This document shows positions 16,205-24,700 of a stretch of 25,381 nt of DNA, one piece after another. The notes beneath the pieces are model-generated. The model worked only from the letters and a program-made list of their open reading frames with translations. It was not told the origin of the DNA and did no database searches. The DNA is from CAZVGZ01 sp964627605 (GTDB lineage Bacteria > Latescibacterota > MWCZ01 > CAZVGZ01): the NCBI GenBank assembly GCA_964627605.1, contig CAZVGZ010000042.1, forward strand, positions 1-25,381, in the 5' to 3' direction. A program made the position numbers and the translations under genes. Numbering within the stretch: the first letter of the stretch is position 1; the number at the start of each line of letters is the position of its first letter.

Positions 16205-16365
16205 CCCCCAAAGACCAAACCGGTAAGGTCGAAATCAACACCAGGAGCAATCGGGAAAAGCGGCTATCCAATGCGCCCCAGACGCCTATCGAACGCGATA
16301 GCTGCGAGCTTTCCTACCTCGACCCAGGGGAGATGGAGCGCTATTTGGGTGCGACGATTGGGTAG
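16201..16365 (+). CDS. Possible small protein (54 aa) overlapping the CRTAC1-like gene
   Basis: An ATGA overlap places a start at 16201 over the stop of the preceding gene, the usual geometry for translational coupling. The 54-residue product is soluble and charged (MTPKDQTGKVEINTRSNREK) and ends SYLDPGEMERYLGATIG. I recognise no family. Its last 25 bases overlap the 3' end of the convergent SUMF1 gene on the other strand. It could be a genuine small gene or chance readthrough; no independent ribosome site is seen. Confidence 0.3.
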   Translation: MTPKDQTGKVEINTRSNREKRLSNAPQTPIERDSCELSYLDPGEMERYLGATIG

Positions 16366-17141
16366 CTCACTGCGCATCGGAACCCCAAGTCCGCCTCCCG
16401 GGCGGTCGAATGGCGAGAGAGACGGTAGGTGGTGGCGGCGTTGGGCATGAATGTCCGCCAACTACCTCCACGAGCGGTATGCCTCAGCGTGACGGTTGAT
16501 GCTTCAGTAGCCCCTGAGAGCTCAGCACAAAAAGTGTCGCGGTATGGATCGGACACCCACTCCCAGACATTTCCGGCCATGTCCAACGCGCCGAATGGAC
16601 TCGCGCCATCTGGATAAAAACCCACCGGTGACACGCGGGTGTACCCGTCAACAAGCCCGTGGGGGCCGTGCACCGAACCGGGCTCTATCTCGTCGTTGCC
16701 GTTAAGCCAGGTTGGGTTCCAAAATGACCCCCAAGGCCACGTCCGTCTGTCAGACCCCCTGGCGGCAAACTCCCACTCAGCCTCAGTTGGCAAACGTACA
16801 CCTCGCCACGCAGCGAAAGCGTCAGCGGTGACCCAATCCACATGGATCACGGGCTCGTCGTCGTGTGTCGTGGGAACATCAAAATCGAGGGCAAACATCT
16901 TCGCAAACGATCTAAACTGAGCGTTTGTGACCTCAGTCTTGTCGATCAGGTAGGGCGACAATGTTACTATGCAGGTATCATCCTCCGCCCCCAAGATGGC
17001 GGTGCCACCTGGGACGTAGAGCATATCTACGCTGTTTACACGAACCAACTGACCAAGCTGCAATGACGCCTGTTCGCAACCCGCGTAACAGACCAGAACG
17101 AACAGAACAGCTAAACTCAGAACTCGCCGGCTAGAACCCAA
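16341..17141 (-). CDS. SUMF1 (formylglycine-generating-enzyme-like) lipoprotein without catalytic cysteines
   Basis: A 266-aa lipoprotein: hydrophobic leader and lipobox YAGC (Cys22). The rest is a SUMF1 fold: VPGGTAILGA (43-52), SPYLIDKTEVTNAQFRSFA (62-80), GVRLPTEAEWEFAARG (114-129), FGALDMAGNVWEWVSDPY (183-200), ARGGSW (223-228) and LGFRCA (252-257). In true sulfatase-activating enzymes the segment after RGGSW carries the two active-site cysteines; here it reads RTFMPNAATTYRLSR, so oxidase activity is unlikely. The TTG start overlaps the end of the PorV-like gene by 11 bases, implying translational coupling. GldK/GldJ-type SUMF1 lipoproteins function structurally in type IX secretion, which fits the neighbourhood, but this protein is shorter and SUMF1 lipoproteins are common, so that assignment is tentative. 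Confidence 0.8.
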   Translation of the reverse strand: MGSSRRVLSLAVLFVLVCYAGCEQASLQLGQLVRVNSVDMLYVPGGTAILGAEDDTCIVTLSPYLIDKTEVTNAQFRSFAKMFALDFDVPTTHDDEPVIHVDWVTADAFAAWRGVRLPTEAEWEFAARGSDRRTWPWGSFWNPTWLNGNDEIEPGSVHGPHGLVDGYTRVSPVGFYPDGASPFGALDMAGNVWEWVSDPYRDTFCAELSGATEASTVTLRHTARGGSWRTFMPNAATTYRLSRHSTAREADLGFRCAVSYPIVAPK

Positions 17142-18270
17142 ACGTCAACCCCCACCTGTGCGTCGCGCCGAGTATGCTGCCAACGTCTGTATAGGCATAA
17201 TCAACGCCTACCATTGAAGGGCCAATTCGCTGCCGCACACCCACACCAGCGCTGAAGCCGATGACGTCTTCGTTGAACGTGTATCCGCCTCGTAGCTGAA
17301 AATGACCCATCAGGTCGGCTTCAAGGCCCATCGCCAGTTTTTCGGGATGATCGCGGGGATGAATGCCCTCCACAGCCAGAAGAAGGCTGTTAGGCCCATC
17401 GCCGACATCGCCCATAAAATCGAGCACATCCGCCGCAACGCCGATCCTAAGCTCAATCGGCAGGCCTAACTCCCCAGGCTTGTCCTCATGGAAGGTCGCC
17501 CTGGCGAAATTACGTATGGACATACTAAGAACCAGACTCTCAAAACCGGTCTCGTATCGCGTGCCAAAATCGAATGTCCAGGGGTCGGCTGTAGTGGCAC
17601 CAGTTGAGTCTGTAAGCCCTTTGCGGCGCTTGGAATCGGTGAAAGGCAGGTTCAAGAGGCTGTCAGACGCCGGATCAGTAGAAACGATCATAAACGTTCT
17701 GTTGCCCCAAAGCTCCTGGCTAACGAGCCTGGCGCTGACTCCCAACGAGAACCGGTCTGTAATCTCTGCGCCTACCGCAACCCCGGCAGCAAACTCGTTC
17801 ACATCGACCAGACCCAGATCACGAAACGCGAGGGACGGGTCGTCAAGCGCCAACTCGGTGTAGTGGATATCCCCATAATTGGTTGTTAGCAGAGACGCAC
17901 CGACTACCACATTGCTCGCGAACGGTAGTCTAAACACCGCAGAGACTGCCGATATGGATATATCCGCAAACCAACTTACCTGCGCAGCATAGGCGTCTGC
18001 GTCACCTGAGAATAGGGGGATCAGTGCCGGATTGGTGAACACCGTTGCCGCTCCGCCGCCAGAACTGGTCTGCGCGCCGCTCATGCCTGCGGCACGAGAG
18101 TTAACCTGAACCTGGAGAAACGTCATACCGGCCTGACCCACCTTGTCGGTGGTCAAGGGCGGATCGGTTGGTAGGTGGTCACCCGTGTTGCTCTGAGCGG
18201 ACACACCGCCCGGCAGTCCGGAGACCACGCCCAAAACAGTCACGACCAGCGTCGCGGCACACCACCTCAT
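17131..18270 (-). CDS. PorV/PorQ-like outer-membrane beta-barrel protein
   Basis: A 379-aa protein with a signal peptide (cleavage near GVSA-QS) and the features of the PorV/PorQ family. After the leader come GQAGMTFLQVQVNSRAAGMS (SRAAGMGGA-like), GGGAATVFTNPALI and QVSWFADISISAVS. Alternating amphipathic strands then follow to LRGGYTFNEDVIGFSAGVGV and the C-terminal DYAYTDVGSILGATHRWGLT, ending in Phe. In type IX secretion PorV is an outer-membrane shuttle that delivers C-terminal-domain cargo; related proteins occur widely outside Bacteroidota. AGGAG upstream of ATG 18270 gives good spacing. It sits directly downstream of two proteins with sorting-like C-terminal domains, supporting a cargo-handling role. 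Confidence 0.8.
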   Translation of the reverse strand: MRWCAATLVVTVLGVVSGLPGGVSAQSNTGDHLPTDPPLTTDKVGQAGMTFLQVQVNSRAAGMSGAQTSSGGGAATVFTNPALIPLFSGDADAYAAQVSWFADISISAVSAVFRLPFASNVVVGASLLTTNYGDIHYTELALDDPSLAFRDLGLVDVNEFAAGVAVGAEITDRFSLGVSARLVSQELWGNRTFMIVSTDPASDSLLNLPFTDSKRRKGLTDSTGATTADPWTFDFGTRYETGFESLVLSMSIRNFARATFHEDKPGELGLPIELRIGVAADVLDFMGDVGDGPNSLLLAVEGIHPRDHPEKLAMGLEADLMGHFQLRGGYTFNEDVIGFSAGVGVRQRIGPSMVGVDYAYTDVGSILGATHRWGLTFGF

Positions 18271-18285
18271 GGGGAACTCCTCTGC

Positions 18286-19086
18286 CTAGCGGATGATGAC
18301 TAGTTTGCCAATGTCCGTGCTTAGCCGTGCGGTTTCAGAACCAAGCGCCGGATCCCTGTAGCCTATTGCTTCGACAACGTATACGTAGATGCCGCTCACA
18401 GCGAACTGACCGTCTTTGGTTCGCAAATCCCAGGTTGGCTCGCCTGACTGTTCGGCAGAATCCAGCCGGTGCACCAGGTGTCCTTCGACGGTGTAGACGC
18501 TCACTATGGAGTGAATAGCGGCCGTGTTGAGCCCGAAAAAAAGTATCCTGTTGGCAGAGCTGGCTATCCGCCCTGGCGGTTCGCCCAAAAACTCTTCAGA
18601 AAGCGCGATCGCTCTGGCGTAGCTCCACGGATTGGGTGCGACGCGCACCGAATCCCTGTTGGCGCTTGCGCGGCTGAGTCTGCCAACCTGGACCGGCGCT
18701 TCGGTCTGCCAAACAAGGGACAACTGCTCTTGTTGTCCGTCCGATCCCAAAGGCACCACACGGTAGCGGTATGTTTGCCACCTAAGAGCTGTCCTATCAA
18801 TGAAACTATGTTCGCTGCGGGAAACCGTGCCGAGATCAGTCGAATTGAAAAAATTCGGATCATTGCCATCGGTCCGAAGAACCCTGAATCCGCCTTCCGG
18901 CAGCTCTTGGGTGCCGGACCACGCCAGCTGAATCTGGTTCTGACCGGTAACAACCGAGAGGGGGCGATTATCGGCAAAGGCCTGAGGCTGGACCGAAGTC
19001 GCAAAAAGCCCTATCGACACGATCTGGACCAGCCACGCCCATCGCAGTTCGCGAGCGTGTCTAAAGTTTTCAGCACATGGAAACAT
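18286..19086 (-). CDS. Secreted FN3-like protein with FlgD/T9SS-type C-terminal domain
   Basis: A 266-aa exported protein. ATG 19086 is preferred because AGGGG at 19094-19098 lies seven bases upstream; an in-frame extension to 19131 lacks such a site. A hydrophobic leader (WAWLVQIVSIGLFATSV) is followed by a fibronectin-III-like domain (residues about 45-120: QIQLAWSGTQELPEGGFRVL ... YRYRVVPLG). The C-terminal domain (about 148-266) begins VRVAPNPWSYARA and continues with SIVSVYTVEGHLVHRLD, then PTWDLRTKDGQFAVSGIYVY, ending IGKLVIIR. The FN3 part resembles the equivalent segment of the 757-aa protein upstream in the operon (YYRVIPIGANG). It ends 15 bases before the PorV-like gene. The role is probably surface or matrix attachment; the substrate is unknown. 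Confidence 0.75.
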   Translation of the reverse strand: MFPCAENFRHARELRWAWLVQIVSIGLFATSVQPQAFADNRPLSVVTGQNQIQLAWSGTQELPEGGFRVLRTDGNDPNFFNSTDLGTVSRSEHSFIDRTALRWQTYRYRVVPLGSDGQQEQLSLVWQTEAPVQVGRLSRASANRDSVRVAPNPWSYARAIALSEEFLGEPPGRIASSANRILFFGLNTAAIHSIVSVYTVEGHLVHRLDSAEQSGEPTWDLRTKDGQFAVSGIYVYVVEAIGYRDPALGSETARLSTDIGKLVIIR

Positions 19087-19161
19087 TGGTGTTCCCCTCT
19101 TAAGAGCGGCGCGAATAGTAGCGGCCGCCAATCGCCGTCCTCACTAACAAACTAGTAATCC

Positions 19162-19197
19162 GCGACAGGGAGAGACGGTGTCGTCCCTCCCTGTCGC
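19162..19197. repeat. Strong intercistronic hairpin
   Basis: GCGACAGGGA at 19162-19171 pairs perfectly with TCCCTGTCGC at 19188-19197 around a 16-base loop that contains a smaller GAC/GTC pairing. It lies between the stop of the 757-aa gene and the start of the FN3-like gene. No U run follows on the minus-strand transcript, so it is more likely an mRNA-stability or processing element, or a partial/Rho-assisted terminator, than a classical terminator. Confidence 0.6.
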
Positions 19198-19222
19198 ATT
19201 CATCAATACGCGGACAAAAAGG

Positions 19223-21496
19223 TTACTTCAAGAACGTCACACGACGCATAAAGACCTCTTCACCCACCTGCGCACGGACGAGATAAGAACCGGCGGCAAC
19301 CATGCGGCCAGTCTGATCGTGCCCGTTCCAAACTAGCGTCTGAACGCCAGCCGGAGCAAACTCGCTATAGAGAACCGCAACACGCTGACCGGTCAGAGCA
19401 AATATCTCGACGCGAGCCGTCGCATCTTCTTTGACCGAGAGTGTGAATGTGGTGCTCGGGTTAAACGGATTAGGAGCGCCATCCGAGAGGCCACTGGCCG
19501 CTGGGACACCATCCTCGATACCCACCATCCTGATGCTGTCAGGCACGACACTCGTCGAAGACGTCGTGCGCCGCACCGGGAGCAGGGTTTGCGAAGTATA
19601 CTTGCTGGCGGCAACACCGTTGGCACCAATCGGAATCACACGGTAGTAGAGGTCAACAGCCAAAGGAGCTGAAGTGTCATCCCAGCGGCTTTCTGTGCCG
19701 GCCAAGTCGGCGACCTCTTCCCACGCTGTGTCGTCCCACGGCCCGAGCGAACGCAGAATCTTCACTCTGTCGGTCGCCTCGACGTTTGGGTTCACGTCCC
19801 AGCCGAGACGCACATCGGTATCGCTCCATACATCTAGCGTGACCGGGCTAGGTGGTCCTTGTGGGACTTCAGCCAGAGCGACCTCAACGTCAGCCCACTC
19901 AGAAGCCGGTCCGATCAAAGCATCGGCACGACCCACGATCGTTTTGAGCTCTGTCTCTAGATCAAAATACTCCGCGAGACGCTGCTGTTCCGTAATCACA
20001 GCGGCGATCTGTCCGGCAGCGATTTCACGAGCTCTTTTGCGGGGCATTCCGCCTACAGCGGCTACCCACGTCACGTTGATATGTTCGCCAGACGGTATGT
20101 CCCAACCACCGACTGAGAACCACGTATTCGCGGCGTTAACTCGCTCGACTTCTTCGGCAGTGATTTCTTCGGAAGCATCGGTGAAGAACCCACCGGTGTA
20201 GGCGATGTCGCCGACAGGCCAACCCAACTCGCGGGAGCTCTTGGCCCAGCGGCCGCCGGCGTCGGCGCCTTCGCCTTTGTAGAAATTCGAACCGTCAGAC
20301 GGCGTCCAAGGGCGCATCTCACCACCTGGCCACATCATCGACTTGTAGAGAGGTTCAAAGCCGAACGGGCCTTCCTGGCCGGTGACACCCAGCCGCTGTG
20401 AGCCGTGCGTCTTCAACCCGATACAGGCGCGGTGGTTGTCGTAATCAAACCTTTTGGGCTGTTCCGGGTCGTCGGAACGATCGGTCGTACTCACGTCTGC
20501 ATGAACAACCGCGATTCCCGCAAAACGTGCGGAGATCATCTCGCCGGTCGCTGGATGCGGATCGCCCGTGTCGTCACCTGGCGTGTCGATAGCGTCACGG
20601 TCGAATCCGAACATCATCCGCGTGCCGGGATCATATTCCGTAGCGTTGTCGCCCCTGTTCTCACCGGTAGTGCCGTGCAGTCTGCCACCTTCAGCGCGGT
20701 CCATAAACCATGTCGACCAGCTGTAGTAGAAACCGTTTATCTGGTTGCCGTGTGAGATGGATGCGTTCGACTGGTTGTACCGCCCGTCATTCTCAAAGCG
20801 GTAGTGCCAGACGATGTAGTCGTCATGGTCCTCGTGGAGGTTCTGTGCGAGGTAGCGATGGGTAGTGATACCCATGTTGATGCGCCACCACTGATGGACC
20901 ACAATATCGGCCCCCAGATTTGGATTGATGATCGCCTCTTCGCTCCCATCCTGCAGTTTACTCTGAAGGACGCCGTCTACCCTGACTTCGGTCAACGGGT
21001 GCCTGAGCATCACTTCAGTGCCACGCACCTCATCTGCGTCGCCTTGCAGGCCGCTCCGCAGGAGTTGGACACCATTCCAGTCCCCGCCCTGATGGTTAGG
21101 TATATCCCTTACCACAACATAGTAGGGCAGGACGTCTCCTGGGGCTGGAGGACCAGCTCCGTTCGGAACGTCCTTGTCTTCAATCCAGAACCCTCCGATG
21201 GCGGCACCAGTATCTGGGACGACAAAGTTGGTAGCGCCGTAGAGAAAGCCTTTGTAAGAGACTGACGCTTGCCCCTCGTTAATTGTGCCTCCGGCCGTGG
21301 CCTCATAGGGCACATGGATGGCGCCCGGCCAGACCAGTGCACTACCGCCCCAACCCTCGTTGCCGTTGTCGTCATAGACATCCCACAACGTTCCCATTCG
21401 CATGTTGATGGATGTAGCTGTCGCCAAAGTGGCGACGCCGACAAGGAGGGCGATGCCCAACCTTATCGGAACCAAATTATGTCGCGATGACATCAT
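19223..21496 (-). CDS. Large secreted protein with FN3-like and T9SS-type/FlgD-like C-terminal domains
   Basis: A 757-aa exported protein. The start at ATG 21496 is set by AAAGGAG at 21503-21509. The signal peptide ends near LATAT, and the mature protein begins SINMRMGTLWDVYDDNGNEG. A long central region of about 540 residues, rich in Trp, Gly and Asp (GTLWDVYDDN, TMMFGFDRDA-like stretches), has no family I can name. An FN3-like segment follows (DVRLGWDVNP ... YYRVIPIGANG), then the terminal Ig-like sorting domain: GAPNPFNPSTTFTLSV, ARVEIFALTGQRVAVLY, AAGSYLVRAQVGEEVFMRRV, ending TFLK. It is probably displayed at or released from the cell surface by the PorV-linked pathway and may bind the ligand imported by the TonB receptor upstream. 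Relatives survive here only as fragments, at 12098-12331 (N-terminus) and possibly 1950-2240 (C-terminus). Confidence 0.8.
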   Translation of the reverse strand: MMSSRHNLVPIRLGIALLVGVATLATATSINMRMGTLWDVYDDNGNEGWGGSALVWPGAIHVPYEATAGGTINEGQASVSYKGFLYGATNFVVPDTGAAIGGFWIEDKDVPNGAGPPAPGDVLPYYVVVRDIPNHQGGDWNGVQLLRSGLQGDADEVRGTEVMLRHPLTEVRVDGVLQSKLQDGSEEAIINPNLGADIVVHQWWRINMGITTHRYLAQNLHEDHDDYIVWHYRFENDGRYNQSNASISHGNQINGFYYSWSTWFMDRAEGGRLHGTTGENRGDNATEYDPGTRMMFGFDRDAIDTPGDDTGDPHPATGEMISARFAGIAVVHADVSTTDRSDDPEQPKRFDYDNHRACIGLKTHGSQRLGVTGQEGPFGFEPLYKSMMWPGGEMRPWTPSDGSNFYKGEGADAGGRWAKSSRELGWPVGDIAYTGGFFTDASEEITAEEVERVNAANTWFSVGGWDIPSGEHINVTWVAAVGGMPRKRAREIAAGQIAAVITEQQRLAEYFDLETELKTIVGRADALIGPASEWADVEVALAEVPQGPPSPVTLDVWSDTDVRLGWDVNPNVEATDRVKILRSLGPWDDTAWEEVADLAGTESRWDDTSAPLAVDLYYRVIPIGANGVAASKYTSQTLLPVRRTTSSTSVVPDSIRMVGIEDGVPAASGLSDGAPNPFNPSTTFTLSVKEDATARVEIFALTGQRVAVLYSEFAPAGVQTLVWNGHDQTGRMVAAGSYLVRAQVGEEVFMRRVTFLK

Positions 21497-21502
21497 TTTT
21501 TG

Positions 21503-21533
21503 CTCCTTTGTCACCGTCCAACAAGGTGGACGG
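21503..21533 (-). promoter_or_regulatory. Leader hairpin next to the ribosome binding site of the 757-aa gene
   Basis: On the minus strand a perfect 7-bp stem (CCGTCCA / TGGACGG, plus-strand coordinates 21514-21520 and 21527-21533) with a six-base loop lies four bases upstream of the AAAGGAG ribosome site. The loop reads CCTTGT on the transcript and is complementary to the AAGG of the ribosome site, so loop-to-site pairing could limit initiation. This is structural inference only. Confidence 0.35.
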
Positions 21534-21715
21534 GGTGCAGCTCTCCAGCGCCGAATCTCGAGCGCTTCGAGGGCCACTCGAAGTTCTTCCTCCAGAGCCC
21601 ACGGCTCCGATCGGTTTTGCTAAGGCGGCAATCTGCCACCAGTCACGCCCAATCGTCCCTCCTCCCTAGTAATGAGTTCAGATTGTCGCCCTGCTCTCCA
21701 GCGGCGTTTTTTTCC

Positions 21716-21749
21716 GGACCCGGCCAAATTCGGCCGCCGACTCCGGGCC
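21716..21749. repeat. Intercistronic hairpin between receptor and 757-aa gene
   Basis: GG(A)CCCGG at 21716-21723 can pair with CCGGGCC at 21743-21749, with an inner CGGCC/GGCCG stem. A T run (21707-21713) lies on its plus-strand 5' side, so on the minus-strand transcript the hairpin is followed by As, not Us; it is not a standard terminator for the receptor gene. It may affect relative expression of receptor and downstream genes. Confidence 0.35.
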
Positions 21750-21777
21750 ACGCACGTCTAGGGCGCCTTTACCGACA

Positions 21778-24700
21778 CTAAAAATCGAGCCTCAGCCCCC
21801 AACTCATATAACGTGGATTTCTCCACATCGACCACCTATCGAATAGCGGAAGCACCGCGTAGTCGGGCATATCACCGTACATGTCGTCGCCTGGCGGCAC
21901 ATCGGCAATCAGATTGCCGAGATCGTCCCGCGTCCACGTTACACCCTTCCACCCAGCAAATCCATCGGGGGCAACCAGTTTGCCGTCGGCACGTTCAACG
22001 AACGTTTCAGGTGTTGGGGGCAGTCCTTGCAGATGGGTGCCCTCGACGGGGATATGCAACGAATAGACATACTCATCGAACTCGCTGCCGGTGAACCCCC
22101 CGGCGAACGTTCGATGGTTGAAAAGGTTGCGAATGTCCATGTAGGCCACCAGGTGCGCCCCACCCACTGTCAACCCTTTTTCCAACCGCATATTCCAGAT
22201 TGAGGACCCATGCGTCCAAACATTCGGTTCTCGGACTCCCTGCTTGGGAATCGGGTCGAACGTTAACGTTTTCCTGTCAGGCGTCCGGGTCCAGAGCATG
22301 TTGAGGGACCAGGCGCCAACTAAGTGTCGGGACAGTCCAGCCACCTCATAGTCGCCTGGCGTGGTAAAGCGGAGATTGGCTGTGATCTGGGGCGCAGGCT
22401 CCTGGTGTATTATTTCTGGATTCTCAGTGATGTTGCGCTTCAGGTTGCCCTCGTATTCGGTTAGGTTGCCCACCGCCGCGTGTGACCTAAACCGCAACGC
22501 ATAGTTGATGAATCCGCTGAAGAATCGGGTGCGCCACTCTCCTCTGAAATCAATCCCTTTGTGGTCGCTGTACACCTTGTTGAACGGCCTTCCAATGTTG
22601 AGATCCTGATTCAGCGTCTGGTATGTCTGATTTATGTCACTAATATCCCCCGTCTGATCTTTGACCCATCCCGCCAGATGAATCAACCCAATCCTGAACA
22701 CCTCCCGCTCAACGCCGAGCTCATACTGAATGGTGCGAGGCCTTTCGAGGAGCGGGTTCGCTATGTAGGAGATGTCGCCTGGTTGATTGTTTCGCATGTG
22801 CCACTGATGGGCGCTGCCTGGTATGTCATAGAAATGGCCGTAGTTGAAATATATCTTCGTGTGTTCGTCCAACGGATGGGAAATCCCAATCCTAGGACTG
22901 AGTGTATACTCGGTCTCCGACTTGACGACGTCGAGCGAGTCACCTCCGTCGACTGTCGCCCACAGTGCGCCTTCTGGGGTGATTATGTTGCCGTTCTCGT
23001 CGCGCACCTCTTCTGAGAGAGGACGCTGCCAGTTCGCCTTTGTTTCGCCTCGGATGTCCTGGGCACCTTTGTTACCCCAGATGGTCTGCTGCCAGAGGCG
23101 GGACCAGGGCTCGTTCGGCTCGAACATTTCGCCGTCAGAGTTGTAGGTATCCATCCGCAGACCAAAATTGGCGATCATGCCCTGATATTCCATCCGGTCT
23201 TGTATGTATATGGCAGACGTCACCGGCTTCACTTTGAAGAAAGTCCAGTTGATCGAACCTGGATCGGTCCACCCCGAGTTCTCATCAAAGGAGGTCAACT
23301 GCCACTCGCCGCCGATTTTCAACCGGTGGAACCGGTTGATCTGGCTGGTCACCGAGGCGGCAAAAGACGTCACGTTGAACGAAGACGAGTCGACCTTGTA
23401 TGCCTGGCGGCGCCCACCCAGTTCGTAATTGCGGAATGTGTTGTCTTTGACCTCGCCCAAGTACACATTGGCGTGCCAAAACGCATCGACCGTGTCGATC
23501 TCGCCTGTCAGTTCTTCCGGAGTATACGGCCCATTTCGGGTATAGAGCGGAATCTTGAGCTGGTACCGCTCTGGAATGGGATCTGACACCGGCGGAGCCC
23601 AGACGGTGTAGTCCATGCGCTGGTGCCTAATACGAAACTCGGCAAACGTTCGCTGGGAAAGCGCGTAGATTGTATTCAGGCCAACGCGCCACCTGTCGAT
23701 TCTGGCGATAGACACGTCGTCGATGCGGTATTTGTCCTTCGGGCCTATGCCCAACGGATCGATGCTGTCGATCGCCCGTGCGCCCGGCGCGTATGCGTTG
23801 CCCGTGTTAAAGTTGCCGACAACGTTTTCCACCGCCCTATCCCCGACACCCTGACTCCGTCCAAAAAGGTACGAAACGTCCAGCTGCAGGTTATCTGTCG
23901 GTCGCAAGTTGAGCTTTCCGTCAAAGCTCTTGTCCGAGTAGGCGGGCTCAGGGTGAGGAAACACATAACCGGTCTGCTTGGACCGACCGGCCAAAACGAC
24001 ACCGACGGACGAAGTGATTGGCACCCCTACCGCCCCTTCTAGCACGAAGCTGGGCTCGTCGCCTGCTTTTTTGCCTCCGAGGCTGTCGACGCCTATACGA
24101 TGGATATTCATCCAGTTCCGTTGGCGGTCCTCTGGGCGCCAATCCGGCCTTACTCCGGCGCCGACGTTCCTCGCCCAGGGGTAGATTTTCCTCGAGCGAC
24201 CCCGGTGGTCAATGTAGATCGACGTGTCGGTAAGCGACGAAGGTGTACCGAGCCTTTGCCACTCGAAACTCTCTCTACCGTACGCGGTGTAGACTCCCGT
24301 CGACGCCATGGAATCACCATCGGCTTCACCTGCCGGGCTCTCGAACCAGGTCAAGCGGCCTGGGGTGTAGTTGCCGGCGCCTGAAAACCAGATCGGCCGC
24401 CCCTTCTTGGTACCTCCCAAAGCGTCGCGTGTGGCGACAATAATCAGTCCCGCCCTGGCGTTGCCAAACTCAGCGTTGTAGCCACCGGTCTGGACCTGCA
24501 CTTCGGAGACCATCGCGCTGTTCACCTCCATGATCGGCACGTTGTTCCTTAAGTCACCAGTATCGTGCCCATCAATGATGACCTGAGTCGACGCTCTGCG
24601 ACCGCCCCTTATCTTCCCACTTGACTCGACAGCCGGGTCCAGCCCTACAGCCTCCGCAAACGTGGACACCGGCCTGGCTTTGAGGTCCTCGGCGGACATT

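Noticed and set aside
16341..17141. Active formylglycine-generating (sulfatase-maturing) enzyme.
   Set aside because: The segment after RGGSW lacks the catalytic cysteines, and no sulfatase gene is present in the window.
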